A stretch of DNA of 42,799 bases from Streptomyces tailanensis (GCF_008386495.1 NZ_VTHJ01000072.1:1-42799), one strand, 5' to 3'; shown: positions 1 to 7,976, counted from the stretch's first letter. Numbers and translations: made by a program. The notes: generated by a model from the letters alone, not told the origin.

Positions 1-148
1 GGGGCTGTGTCGATGTGCGGCTCCGCCGCGTGGGCGCGACAAGCCCCCACCCACCCGCACCCGCCAACACACCGACTGAACCGAAGCTCTTTCGCGGGGG
101 TCGAAGGGGCGCAGCCCCTCCGCGGGGGCGAGGAAAAACCCCGGCGGG
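1..148. repeat. Dispersed Streptomyces-type intergenic repeat
   Basis: Non-coding sequence downstream of the minus-strand sigma gene. It holds a hairpin-forming block at 97-119 (GGGGTCGAAGGGGCGCAGCC followed by CCT) that recurs exactly at 3871-3893. The inner part, AGGGGCGCAGCCCCT, folds back on itself. Copies of this kind of block are scattered through Streptomyces intergenic regions and may act as terminators. I see no gene here. Confidence 0.6.
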
Positions 149-149
149 A

Positions 150-734
150 TCAGGCCGCAGCCATCACCAGGTCCATCAACGCCGCCCGAGCCCGGGCCAC
201 ACGGGACCGCACCGTACCGATGGGGCACCCGGTCAACCCCGCGGCGTCCTCGTACGACAACCCCACCACCTGTGTAAGAACAAACGCCTCCCGCCGCTCA
301 TCGGGCAACGCCTCCAACAGATCGGCCAACGCGATCCCGTCATCGAACCCGGGCAACCCCCGCGGCTGCGCCCGCTCCACGGCCACCCTCCAGTCCGCCA
401 CATCGGACACCCGAGGCCGAGCCGCCGCGTACCGAAAGCTGTCGATCACCGCCCGCCGCGCGATGGACAGCAGCCACGTACGAGCGGAGCACCGCCCCTC
501 GAACCGATGCAGACTGCCGAGCGCCCGCAGAAACGTGTCCTGGGCGAGGTCGTCGACGACCTGCGGATCGGCGCAGAGATGGGCGACGAACCGCTGGACG
601 TCACGGTGCAGCGCACCGACGAACCGCTCGACGGCCTCGGGATCGCCACCGCGCGCGGCGAGAGCCCAGGCGGTGATGGACTCATCGCTCGACGCGGCAG
701 CAGACGGCGACGATGACGTAGTAAGGGTGATCAC
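150..734 (-). CDS. sigC: ECF RNA polymerase sigma factor, SigC-like
   Basis: A 194-residue group 4 (ECF) sigma factor that would direct RNA polymerase to an alternative promoter set. Region 2 is clear (VVDDLAQDTFLRAL, then FEGRCSARTWLLSIARR). Region 4 carries the helix-turn-helix (LPDERREAFVLTQVVGLSYE, then GCPIGTVRSRVARARAAL). These blocks resemble mycobacterial SigC closely, so the SigC assignment rests on family resemblance. A longer frame is open upstream, but the GTG at 734 is preceded by GAGAAGGA at good spacing, so I start there. The His/Met-rich membrane protein lies 181 bp upstream on the same strand and is probably co-transcribed. It is the only candidate here for a membrane regulator, since no classical zinc-finger anti-sigma gene is adjacent. 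Confidence 0.88.
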   Translation of the reverse strand: MITLTTSSSPSAAASSDESITAWALAARGGDPEAVERFVGALHRDVQRFVAHLCADPQVVDDLAQDTFLRALGSLHRFEGRCSARTWLLSIARRAVIDSFRYAAARPRVSDVADWRVAVERAQPRGLPGFDDGIALADLLEALPDERREAFVLTQVVGLSYEDAAGLTGCPIGTVRSRVARARAALMDLVMAAA

Positions 735-915
735 CTGGTGTCCTTCTCGGGTCATCCGGGGAGCCGAACCACCGACACGGCTCGCGGGCACACGTCGGAG
801 GTCCGGTGAGGAAAGGCGGCCGTACGGCAGCGGCGCCCGTGTGGGCGGCGTACGTACGACCGGAGCCGAAGGCGCGCGCACGGTCGCGTGGCGGCCTCGG
901 TTTCACCGGCTGTCG

Positions 916-1611
916 TCAGATGACAGCGGTCCCGGCGGGCGGACCCCGAGAGGTGATCGCATGGACGAGGAGCAACCGTCGCGGCGAACGGTCGGAACGA
1001 CCGCGGCGTACCCGCGGCCGTGGCCGCTCAGGCGGCAGCGGCAGCGCGAGCGGCAGCCGCAGCGGCGCGGCAAGCCACCCGGCCACGGCCCGCAACAGAT
1101 TGAAGGCGGCCCGCTCCCCGTACGCCAGCCACAGGCCGCACAACAGCGCGGCCAGCAGATGAGCGGCGAGCATGCCGGACGAAGGTGCGAACGAGGACGC
1201 GAACGAGCCGTCCAGGAGGTACCCGGTGTGGTCCACATGACCCATGTGATCCGTCGGACCCATGGACACCGTGTGATTCATGTGGGCGGAGCCCATGTCC
1301 ACGGCGTCCACGCCTGTGGAAGACGGCTGCGCCAGTGAGAAGCCCGTGTGGAGGGCCGTCTGGGCGGCGACCACGACGGCGACGATCAGCGGGAGTCCGC
1401 GTTCACGACCGGCCAGGCACCAGCCCACGGCACCGGTCGCGGCGACCCCGGCCGCCATCGCCCACCAGGGGACGGAACTGCCCGACATCAGCACGTGGCC
1501 CAGGGAGGCGAGCAGCACGCAGACGGCCGCGAACATCGCGGCCCGCACCGTGCGTAAGCACCACCCTGCGGTCATGGCGCCCCATCCTCGCATCCGGACA
1601 CCGGTCGTCAT
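916..1611 (-). CDS. His/Met-rich integral membrane protein
   Basis: A 231-residue membrane protein of unknown family. Hydrophobic segments include AAMFAAVCVLLASLGHVLMS, PWWAMAAGVAATGAVGWCLA, LPLIVAVVVAAQTALHTGF and LAAHLLAALLCGLWLAYG, about four or five in all. Between the third and fourth is a loop with repeated His and Met (DMGSAHMNHTVSMG, then DHMGHVDHTG), a composition typical of copper-binding regions. The C-terminus is strongly basic and proline-rich. The start at 1611 is supported by AAGGGGGACGGG just upstream; the frame is open further upstream but that part looks non-coding. The adjacent SigC-like sigma gene suggests a metal-sensing or metal-handling role, which is inference. Confidence 0.75.
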   Translation of the reverse strand: MTTGVRMRGWGAMTAGWCLRTVRAAMFAAVCVLLASLGHVLMSGSSVPWWAMAAGVAATGAVGWCLAGRERGLPLIVAVVVAAQTALHTGFSLAQPSSTGVDAVDMGSAHMNHTVSMGPTDHMGHVDHTGYLLDGSFASSFAPSSGMLAAHLLAALLCGLWLAYGERAAFNLLRAVAGWLAAPLRLPLALPLPPERPRPRVRRGRSDRSPRRLLLVHAITSRGPPAGTAVI

Positions 1612-1665
1612 CCCGTCCCCCTTGAGTACGGATGTCCACCCGCCGTCGCACTCACACAAGCAACT

Positions 1666-1679
1666 GTGATCCGGATCAC
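1666..1679. promoter_or_regulatory. CRP-like palindrome GTGATCCGGATCAC
   Basis: A perfect 14-bp palindrome between the divergent membrane-protein and ion-channel genes. Read with its preceding T it is TGTGA-N6-TCAC, the shape of a CRP/FNR-family operator, and Streptomyces Crp sites follow GTGA-N6-TCAC. It lies 55 bp upstream of the minus-strand start at 1611. Binding is inferred from the pattern only. Confidence 0.4.
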
Positions 1680-1810
1680 GCAGGAACCGGCCATGCCGTG
1701 AGGCAGTCTTCTGCTTCGTGGGGAGCCCTTCGCAGCAAAGCAGCAGCCAGACAGGCCTGGCCCGGCAGCGCACATCAGCCGATTCCGGAGCGGCTGATTC
1801 CGCCGCGCAC

Positions 1811-3724
1811 ATGGTCGTGTGCGGGGACGACGGGCTGGCGCATCGGCTCGCCGCCGAACTGCGCACCGTGTACGGGGAGCAGGTGACCCTCGTCGTACCG
1901 CCCACCGCACGGATCGCACCGCGCCCGGTGGTGGGGCGAGCCCGGGCCGCCGCGCTCCTCGACCTCGTGTCCGCGGCGGTCAACCGGGCCGCCGGCAACG
2001 GCGATTCAGCGACCACCGACCGAACCACCCCGCGAGCCGACCGAACCAACGAACTACCTCTCCTGGAGGCGGCCGAAGCCACCGAAGCCGTGCTCGCCGA
2101 GGCCTGGGTGGAGCGGGCCGCCGCGCTGGCGCTCGTGTATGACGACGACGAGACGAACATCCGTGCCGCCCTCACCGCCCGCCGCCTCAACCCCCGCCTG
2201 CGGCTGGTCCTCCGGCTCTACAACCGCCGATTGGGCCAGCACATCGAGGAACTCCTCGACCAGGCCTCGGCGTTGGCGACGGGCGGCGGCGCCGCCCACG
2301 GCGGGGTCGACGGCGGAGTCGACGGCTTGGGCGCCTCGACGACCGTCCTCTCCGACGCCGACACCGCCGCGCCCGCGCTGGCCGCCACCGCCGTCGTCGG
2401 GACCACCAAGGTCGTCCACGCGGACGGGCTGATGCTGCGGGCGGTGGAACGGCCGCCGGGCCGGGCCGGTCAGGAGCCGGGCCTGTGCACCCTCGCGCTG
2501 CTGTCGGCGACCACCAACGACCCGGCCGGGGCCGACGGTTCCGAGAGCAGCGGGGAGCGCGGGCCCCAACTCCTGCCCGACGAACGGCAGGTGGCCGAGG
2601 CCGCCGGGCGCGGCACCGTCGTACTGGACACCGTGCGGTACACGGGCCCCGCGCTGCCGCAGGGCCGGGCCGCAGGCAGGTCGCTGGGGGTGTTCGGGTC
2701 GTTCGGGTCACTCTTCTCGCGCCGGCTGCGCTTGTCGCTCGCGGGGCTGGTGGCGTGTGTGTTCGGGCTGGCCGTCGCTCAGATGGTGGTCACCGGGCAA
2801 CATCCGCTGCGGGCGACGTATGTGACGCTCCTCGACCTCTTCGCGATCAACGACCCGGCGACCGAGGGCAGCGACTCACGCCAGATCCTCCAACTCCTCT
2901 CCGGGCTGATGGGATTGTTGCTGCTGCCGGTCCTGCTGGCCGCGGTCCTCGAAGCGCTGGGCACCTTCCGCAGCGGTTCGGCCCTGCGGAAGCCGCCGCG
3001 CGGGCTGTCCGGGCACGTCGTCCTCCTCGGCCTCGGCAAGATCGGCACCCGGGTCCTCGCCCGGCTGCGGGACCTCCACATTCCCGTCGTGTGCGTCGAG
3101 GCCGACCCCGACGCCCGCGGGCTCGCGGAGGCCCGGCGGCTACGGGTGCCGGTGGTGCTCGGGGACGTCACGCAGGAGGGTGTACTCGAGGCCGCCAAGA
3201 TCCACCGGGCGAACGCGCTGCTCGCCGTCACCAGCGCCGACACCACGAACCTGGAGGCGGGGCTGTACGCGCGTTCCGTACGCCCCGATCTACGGGTCGT
3301 CCTCCGCCTCTACGACGACGACTTCGCCACCGCCGTGTATCGCACCCTCCGTGCCGCGCATCCGCACGCCCTCACCCGGAGCCGCAGCGTCACGCATCTC
3401 GCCGCGCCCGCGTTCGCCGGGGCGATGATGGGTCGGCAGATTCTGGGGGCGATTCCGGTCGAGCGGCGGGTGCTGCTTTTTGCGGCGGTGGAGGTTCGGG
3501 GGCACCCTCGGCTTGAGGGGCGGACGGTGGCGGAGGCGTTTCGGGCGGGGGTGTGGCGGGTGCTGGCCCTGGATGACCGAGGCGCAGGTACGGCGCCGGG
3601 CCTGATCTGGGACCTGCCGCCCACGTACGTGCTCCGCGCCGAGGACCGTGTCGTCCTGGCCGCCACCCGGCGCGGCCTGGCGGAGCTGCTGGGGCGCCGG
3701 GTCCGGGACGGTGCGGGCCGGTAA
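1811..3724 (+). CDS. NAD-binding TrkA/CASTOR-type ion channel-like protein
   Basis: A 637-residue protein with two Rossmann-like regulatory domains around a short membrane part. The N-terminal domain starts at MVVCGDDGLAHRLAAEL and is interrupted by low-complexity insertions. Two hydrophobic helices follow (LAGLVACVFGLAVAQMVV and LSGLMGLLLLPVLLAAVL). The segment between them, TYVTLLDLFAIND, occupies the pore-loop position but has no TVGYG filter. The second Rossmann domain is classical: GHVVLLGLGKIGTRVLARL, then the acidic VCVEADPDARG and GDVTQEGVLEAA. This layout matches TrkA-N/CASTOR-POLLUX-like channels; ion specificity cannot be read from the sequence. The frame opens at 1718, but similarity to the fold begins at the ATG at 1811, which lacks a clear ribosome site, so the start is uncertain. 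Confidence 0.75.
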   Translation: MVVCGDDGLAHRLAAELRTVYGEQVTLVVPPTARIAPRPVVGRARAAALLDLVSAAVNRAAGNGDSATTDRTTPRADRTNELPLLEAAEATEAVLAEAWVERAAALALVYDDDETNIRAALTARRLNPRLRLVLRLYNRRLGQHIEELLDQASALATGGGAAHGGVDGGVDGLGASTTVLSDADTAAPALAATAVVGTTKVVHADGLMLRAVERPPGRAGQEPGLCTLALLSATTNDPAGADGSESSGERGPQLLPDERQVAEAAGRGTVVLDTVRYTGPALPQGRAAGRSLGVFGSFGSLFSRRLRLSLAGLVACVFGLAVAQMVVTGQHPLRATYVTLLDLFAINDPATEGSDSRQILQLLSGLMGLLLLPVLLAAVLEALGTFRSGSALRKPPRGLSGHVVLLGLGKIGTRVLARLRDLHIPVVCVEADPDARGLAEARRLRVPVVLGDVTQEGVLEAAKIHRANALLAVTSADTTNLEAGLYARSVRPDLRVVLRLYDDDFATAVYRTLRAAHPHALTRSRSVTHLAAPAFAGAMMGRQILGAIPVERRVLLFAAVEVRGHPRLEGRTVAEAFRAGVWRVLALDDRGAGTAPGLIWDLPPTYVLRAEDRVVLAATRRGLAELLGRRVRDGAGR

Positions 3725-3735
3725 TCCCCACCAGG

Positions 3736-3967
3736 GTTTTCGCCCCCGCCGCCCCTACCCATTCCCATCCCGCAGGGCCGTGCTTTCAGGGGCGCGGGGA
3801 ACTGCGCGAGCAACCCAACACAACCCGCACCCGCCATACAACCCGCACCCCCCGAGCTCCCAGGCGAAGCGGGGTCGAAGGGGCGCAGCCCCTGGATGGG
3901 GGAACCTCCCGCTCGAGCGAAGCCGAGAGTGGGGGAGGGACGGGTAGGGGCGGCGGGGGCGAGAAAC
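3736..3967. repeat. Inverted-repeat intergenic element, MITE-like or bidirectional terminator
   Basis: The gap between two convergent genes is filled by an element bounded by near-perfect inverted repeats of about 25 bp. The left end (3736-3760) reads GTTTTCGCCCCCGCCGCCCC then TACCC. The right end (3942-3967) is its complement with one extra base. Inside are the hairpin block shared with 97-119 (here 3871-3893) and a second fold at about 3897-3940 around GCTCGAGCGAAGCCGAGAG. Similar elements are common between convergent Streptomyces genes. It could terminate both neighbours or be a non-autonomous mobile sequence. Confidence 0.65.
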
Positions 3968-3975
3968 TCCCCAGG

Positions 3976-5115
3976 TCACCCCACCCCGCACACGTCCCAC
4001 GCGGGAAACGGATCATCCCCCACCGCAACGATCTCGCCCTCGCCCATCAGACACCCCGCCAACGCCGACCGCAGCGCATCCGCCCGCAACCCCGTCCCGA
4101 TGAACACGAGTTCCTGCGCGTACGGCGCCTCCCCGTCCCGCGCCGCCGTCGGCTCGAAGCGCGCGACGGACCCCGCCTGAGACCAGAGCCCGACGACCAG
4201 CGGCCGGCTGCCCAGGGTGAAGAAGCCCTTCGAGCGGAGGACCTGCCCGAACTCCCCGCTGTCCAGCCCCTCCGTCACGAAGGTCCACAACCGCCCCGGG
4301 TGGAAGGGGACTTCGGACCGGAAGACCGTCGACGAGATGCCGTACTCCTCGGTCTCGGGCACATGATCCCCGTTGAGCTCCCGCACCCACCCCGGCGCCT
4401 GCTGGGCCCGTTCGAGGTCGAACCGCCCCGTGCCGAGCACCTCCGCGACCCGCACCCGCCCCCGGCTGACCGGGACGATCCGTGCGGCGGGGTTGAGCCG
4501 GGCGAGCGTCGCGGCGAGCCGCTCGGCGGTGGCCGTGTCGACGAGGTCGAGCTTGTTCAGCACGATCACGTCGGCGAACTCGATCTGGTCCATCAGCAGA
4601 TCGCTGACGGTGCGTTCGTCGTCCTCGTACTGGTCGAGCCCGCGTGCGACGAGCTCGTCGCCGCCCGCCAGCTCGGGCAGGAAGTTCACGGCGTCGACGA
4701 CCGTCACCATGGTGTCGAGCCGGGCGAGGTCCCCGAGCATGGCCCCGTCGTCGCGCGCGAAGGCGAACGTGGCGGCGACGGGCATGGGTTCCGAAATTCC
4801 GGAGCTCTCGATCAACAGGTAGTCGAAACGGCCCTCCCGCGCCAGCCGGTCCACCTCCTCCAGCAGATCGTCGCGCAGGGTGCAGCAGATACAGCCGTTG
4901 GTCATCTCGACCAGCCGCTCCTCGGTGCGCGACAGCGCCGCCTCGCCGCCGCGCACGAGGGCGGCGTCGATGTTGATCTCGCTCATGTCGTTGACGATGA
5001 CGGCCACCCGCAGCCCCTCGCGGTTGGCGAGGACATGGTTGAGCAGGGTGGTCTTGCCCGCGCCGAGGAAGCCGGAGAGGACGGTGACGGGCAGCCGGTC
5101 CCGGACCATGGTCAC
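3976..5115 (-). CDS. CobW/COG0523 family GTP-binding metallochaperone
   Basis: A 379-residue G3E-family GTPase of the COG0523 group, whose zinc-responsive members supply zinc to client proteins under starvation. The Walker A loop GFLGAGKTT is at residues 15-23. The metal-binding GCICC motif is at about 74-78, the switch region ESSGISEP follows, and the base-recognition motif is in VLNKLDLVD. The C-terminal CobW_C domain begins around GISSTVFRSEVPFHPGRLW. The GTG start lies 4 bp after the rpmF stop, so the two form one operon. A zinc role is supported by the paired zinc-free L32, the divergent permease pair and the Zur-like dyad upstream. Cobalamin synthesis is unlikely because no cob genes are nearby. 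Confidence 0.88.
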   Translation of the reverse strand: MTMVRDRLPVTVLSGFLGAGKTTLLNHVLANREGLRVAVIVNDMSEINIDAALVRGGEAALSRTEERLVEMTNGCICCTLRDDLLEEVDRLAREGRFDYLLIESSGISEPMPVAATFAFARDDGAMLGDLARLDTMVTVVDAVNFLPELAGGDELVARGLDQYEDDERTVSDLLMDQIEFADVIVLNKLDLVDTATAERLAATLARLNPAARIVPVSRGRVRVAEVLGTGRFDLERAQQAPGWVRELNGDHVPETEEYGISSTVFRSEVPFHPGRLWTFVTEGLDSGEFGQVLRSKGFFTLGSRPLVVGLWSQAGSVARFEPTAARDGEAPYAQELVFIGTGLRADALRSALAGCLMGEGEIVAVGDDPFPAWDVCGVG

Positions 5116-5119
5116 GGTG

Positions 5120-5290
5120 TCAGCCCTCGGGGTGGATCAGCCCGCGCTCGTACGCCTTCAGCAGCCGCTGCGGTACGAGGTACGTGGCGCCGTCGACCGT
5201 GTACGGCACCAGCTGCGGCGTGCTCGCCTTCCACTGGGCGCGACGGTGACGGGTGTTGCTGCGGGACATCTTCCGCTTGGGTACGGCCAT
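5120..5290 (-). CDS. rpmF: 50S ribosomal protein L32, zinc-independent paralogue
   Basis: A 56-residue protein too short for routine gene calling. It begins MAVPKRKMSRSNTRHRRAQW, the standard L32 N-terminus, and ends LKAYERGLIHPEG. The usual actinobacterial L32 has two CxxC pairs that bind zinc in its second half. This copy has no cysteine at all, which marks it as a C-minus paralogue of the kind made when zinc is scarce so that ribosomal zinc can be released. It is followed at once by the COG0523 GTPase gene. A Zur-like dyad lies 45 bp upstream of its start. An ancestral, zinc-containing copy is expected elsewhere in the genome. Confidence 0.92.
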   Translation of the reverse strand: MAVPKRKMSRSNTRHRRAQWKASTPQLVPYTVDGATYLVPQRLLKAYERGLIHPEG

Positions 5291-5334
5291 GGGGTCGGTC
5301 CTCCTCGGGCTCGGGTCGGGATCGACACGCTACA

Positions 5335-5355
5335 TGAAAATGGATCCCATTATGA
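5335..5355. promoter_or_regulatory. Candidate Zur operator
   Basis: A 21-bp A/T-rich dyad centred on 5345 in otherwise very GC-rich DNA: TGAAAATGG, then ATC, then CCATTATGA. Seven of nine arm positions are symmetric. It sits between the divergent rpmF/COG0523 and permease/TIGR03943 operons and shares the TGAAAAT core of actinobacterial Zur boxes. Repression of both operons in zinc-replete cells is inferred. Confidence 0.65.
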
Positions 5356-5473
5356 AAAGGGGGGCGTGAGGTGGATGAGCAGTTGCTCCCCCGTCGCCGT
5401 ATGAAAGGGGAGGCCGACGAGGAACGGCCCCGCACCACTGCACTGCCGTAACCCGACGGAGGTACCGTCCCCC

Positions 5474-6499
5474 GTGGCCATATCCCAGGAAGCCGGATCC
5501 AAGGAAGCCGTATCCAAGGAAGCCGTATCCGAGGAAGCCGAACCGCACAGCCGGCACCTCAACTCGCCTCTCCTGCTGACGATGCTGCTGGTGCTGGCCG
5601 TCGCCGCGCAGGGCCCGATCCGCAGTGTGCTGGCCGCGCCCGTGACGCAGAGCTGGATGACGGTGTTCGTGGCGGTGGTCGTACAGGCGCTGCCGTTCCT
5701 CGTGCTCGGGGTGCTGCTGTCGGCGGTGATCGCGGTGTTCGTGCCGGCGTCGTTCTTCGCGCGGGCGCTGCCGAAACGGCCCGCGCTCGCGGTGCCGGCG
5801 GCGGGGATGGCCGGGGTGGTGCTGCCGGGGTGCGAGTGTGCGTCGGTGCCGGTGGCGGGCGCCTTGGTGAGGCGAGGGGTCACCCCCGCGGCGGCGCTCG
5901 CCTTCCTCCTTTCCGCCCCCGCGATCAACCCGATCGTGCTGACCGCGACCGCCGTCGCCTTCCCGGGGAACCCCGAGATGGTGCTCGCCCGGTTCGTGGC
6001 GAGCCTGCTGGTGGCGTGCGCGATGGGCTGGCTGTGGCAACGGCTGGGCCGGGGCGAGTGGATGCGCCCACCGGAGCGCCCGTCCTACGAGGGCCAGAGC
6101 AAAGGCGCGGCGTTCTGGGGCTCGGTGCGGCACGACGTGATGCACGCGGGAGGCTTCCTCGTCGTCGGCGCGATGGCGGCGGCCACGCTCAAGGCGGTGG
6201 TCCCGGCGAGCTGGCTGAACGCCGCCGCCGACAACTGGATCGTCGCCATCCTCGCCCTCGCCGTCCTGGCCGTGCTGCTCTCCATCTGCTCCGAGGCGGA
6301 CGCGTTCGTGGCGGCCTCGCTGACCCAGTTCTCCCTGACCTCCCGGCTGACCTTCCTGGTCGTCGGCCCGATGATCGACCTGAAACTCTTCGCCATGCAG
6401 ACCGCCACCTTCGGCCGCGCCTTCGCCCTCCGCTTCGCGCCCGCCACCTTCGCCCTCGCGATCCTGGTGTCGGCCCTCGTCGGGACGGTGTTCCTGTGA
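5474..6499 (+). CDS. Permease of the YcgR/DUF318 (ArsP-like) family
   Basis: A 341-residue polytopic membrane protein with about eight hydrophobic segments. Family hallmarks are the cysteine motif LPGCECASVPVAGALVRRGV and the following SAPAINPIVLTATAVAF, with a second conserved motif, CSEADAFVAASL, in the C-terminal half. The paired TIGR03943 gene overlaps it by 4 bp. In Bacillus the equivalent pair (ycgR/ycgQ) is Zur-controlled and is thought to handle zinc; the Zur-like dyad 120 bp upstream supports the same role here. The GTG start at 5474 follows GGAGG at 5458-5462. The N-terminal 25 residues are a soluble, repeated EAVSK-type stretch that is probably not functional in transport. Confidence 0.85.
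   Translation: MAISQEAGSKEAVSKEAVSEEAEPHSRHLNSPLLLTMLLVLAVAAQGPIRSVLAAPVTQSWMTVFVAVVVQALPFLVLGVLLSAVIAVFVPASFFARALPKRPALAVPAAGMAGVVLPGCECASVPVAGALVRRGVTPAAALAFLLSAPAINPIVLTATAVAFPGNPEMVLARFVASLLVACAMGWLWQRLGRGEWMRPPERPSYEGQSKGAAFWGSVRHDVMHAGGFLVVGAMAAATLKAVVPASWLNAAADNWIVAILALAVLAVLLSICSEADAFVAASLTQFSLTSRLTFLVVGPMIDLKLFAMQTATFGRAFALRFAPATFALAILVSALVGTVFL
5487..5546 (+). repeat. 15-bp tandem repeat in the permease N-terminus
   Basis: Four copies of a 15-bp unit, AGGAAGCCGTATCCA: two near-perfect, one with a single change, the last degenerate. They encode the repeats EAGSK-EAVSK-EAVSE-EAEPH. The unit keeps the reading frame, so copy-number changes would only lengthen the N-terminal tail. Confidence 0.75.
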
Positions 6500-7227
6500 A
6501 CCGCCAGGCCCAGACCGTCGTCCTCTTCCTCACCGGCGGCGGCCTCCTGCACGCCGGCTTCACCGACCTGTACCTCCGTTACGTCAAGGCCGGTCTGCGC
6601 CCGCTGCTGATCGGCGCGGGCGTGGTGCTGATAGCGGCCGCGACAGCCACGGTCTGGTACGGCCGCAAGCAGAGCGAGAACCGGGACCCACAGGACTCCC
6701 AGAAGGCCCATACACACCGCGAACCCCGGGTCTCCTGGCTCCTCGTCCTCCCGCTCCTCGCCCTGGTCCTGGTCGCCCCGCCCGCCGCCGGCTCCTACAC
6801 CGCCATGCGCACCGGCACCGCCCTCCAGGAACAGCCCTGGGGTTACCCCGAGTTGCCCGCCGACGGTCCCCTCCGCCTCAGCGTCGCCGACTACGCCGGG
6901 CGCGCCGTCTACGACAAGGGCCGCGCCCTCGCCGACCGCGAACTCAAGGTCACCGGCTTCCTCGCCCTCGGCGGCGACGGCACCCCGTACTTGGTCCGCA
7001 TGGCCCTCAACTGCTGTGCAGCGGATGCCCAGCCCGTCAAGGTCGCCCTCTCCGGCGACCTCCCCGCCGTTCTCCAGCCGGACACCTGGATCGAGGTGAC
7101 CGGCACGTACACCCCGAAGCAGGCCAAGGACCCCGTCAACGGCACCGCCATCCCCTTCCTCGACGTCACCGCGACCAAGCCGGTCAAGGCACCGCAGGAC
7201 CCGTACGACGAGGCCTGGAACGGCTGA
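6496..7227 (+). CDS. TIGR03943 family putative permease subunit
   Basis: A 243-residue partner of the upstream permease. It has two N-terminal membrane helices (TVVLFLTGGGLLHAGF and LLIGAGVVLIAAATATVWY), a charged linker, a third helix (WLLVLPLLALVLVAPPAAG) and an extracytoplasmic C-terminal domain. That domain carries the typical signature of DUF1980/YcgQ proteins, LVRMALNCCAADAQPVKVAL, with adjacent cysteines that could bind metal. The GTG at 6496 overlaps the permease stop as GTGA, which indicates translational coupling. It is the last gene of the plus-strand half of the zinc locus. A role in zinc uptake is inferred from family and context. Confidence 0.87.
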   Translation: MNRQAQTVVLFLTGGGLLHAGFTDLYLRYVKAGLRPLLIGAGVVLIAAATATVWYGRKQSENRDPQDSQKAHTHREPRVSWLLVLPLLALVLVAPPAAGSYTAMRTGTALQEQPWGYPELPADGPLRLSVADYAGRAVYDKGRALADRELKVTGFLALGGDGTPYLVRMALNCCAADAQPVKVALSGDLPAVLQPDTWIEVTGTYTPKQAKDPVNGTAIPFLDVTATKPVKAPQDPYDEAWNG

Positions 7228-7260
7228 CGGTCCACCTCTGGATAGCTGATGGACCGTCAG
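7224..7260 (+). terminator. Hairpin after the zinc permease operon
   Basis: Perfect 11-bp stem, CTGACGGTCCA (7224-7234) and TGGACCGTCAG (7250-7260), with a 15-nt loop. The stop codon of the TIGR03943 gene lies in the left arm. There is no U-tract, as is usual for Streptomyces terminators. Confidence 0.6.
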
Positions 7261-7322
7261 TTATGGTCACCGGCAACGCCGTAGCGACGCCGTACGTGAT
7301 CCTCATCCGAAGGGTGGACGCC

Positions 7323-7802
7323 ATGCAGACACCGTCCCCGAGCCCGCAGCCGCCGCCCGGTGCTCCCCGCTGGGTCGCGATGTTCCACGAGCCCTCGTCG
7401 GACTCCTGGCGGGTGGGCGCTCAGTCGCCCCACCGCATCCCCGTGCAGTACGCGGTGGGGGAGATGACCCAGACCCTCCGGGCGCGCGGCGACGACCCGG
7501 TGGTCGCGCTGTGGGGTCCGAAGGACGGCGGGTGGGAGCGGCACGGGGCACCGGCAGCCGCGCCGCAACCGACGTCCGAAACCCCCGGCGCGCCCGCCAA
7601 GGAAACCGGCAAGCTCGCGGAGCGGATGACCGACCGGCGGCAGCAGGTACTCATGGCGGGGCTGAGCAAGGCGGGTGTCTACGACCTCTCGCCGGACGAC
7701 TCGGCGGCCGTGGCGGCGCTGGTGGACCGGCTCGACGAGACGACCGTCCGCCGGATCGCGCACTGGCTCACCGTGGCCGGAGGCGCCGGAGGCGGTCGTT
7801 AG
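7323..7802 (+). CDS. Conserved hypothetical protein
   Basis: A 159-residue soluble protein I cannot assign to a family. The N-terminal half (PRWVAMFHEPSSDSWRVGAQ, then PVQYAVGEMTQTLRARGDDP) looks like a compact folded domain. A Pro/Ala-rich linker follows (about residues 80-105). The C-terminal part is helical (MTDRRQQVLMAGLSKAGVYD, then DSAAVAALVDRLDETTVRRI). The start at 7323 is chosen because AGGGTGGACG lies at good spacing; an upstream ATG at 7263 has no ribosome site. It stands alone between two hairpins. Confidence 0.65.
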   Translation: MQTPSPSPQPPPGAPRWVAMFHEPSSDSWRVGAQSPHRIPVQYAVGEMTQTLRARGDDPVVALWGPKDGGWERHGAPAAAPQPTSETPGAPAKETGKLAERMTDRRQQVLMAGLSKAGVYDLSPDDSAAVAALVDRLDETTVRRIAHWLTVAGGAGGGR

Positions 7803-7816
7803 GCGCGCACGCGAAC

Positions 7817-7856
7817 GCCCGGTCGCTGGCGACGGGGGATGCACCAGCGACCGGGC
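7817..7856. terminator. Bidirectional terminator between convergent genes
   Basis: Perfect 13-bp stem, GCCCGGTCGCTGG (7817-7829) and CCAGCGACCGGGC (7844-7856), with a 14-nt loop. It lies just after the stop at 7802 and before the convergent WD40 gene. Further along, at 7921-7935, is TGTGA-TCGGGA-TCAC, another CRP-like sequence but badly placed for regulation. Confidence 0.65.
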
Positions 7857-7976
7857 TATGGCCAAGGCTAACAAGCTCGCTGGTCCGACGGGAGCCGACT
7901 GTTCGATTGTGTTGAGAAGTTGTGATCGGGATCACTCGCCGAGGCGCCCGGCGCCGGACCCGGCGCCCACCCGGCC

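Noticed and set aside
7921..7935. CRP-like TGTGA-N6-TCAC site
   Set aside because: It lies between two convergent genes, downstream of both, so a promoter role is unlikely; probably chance.
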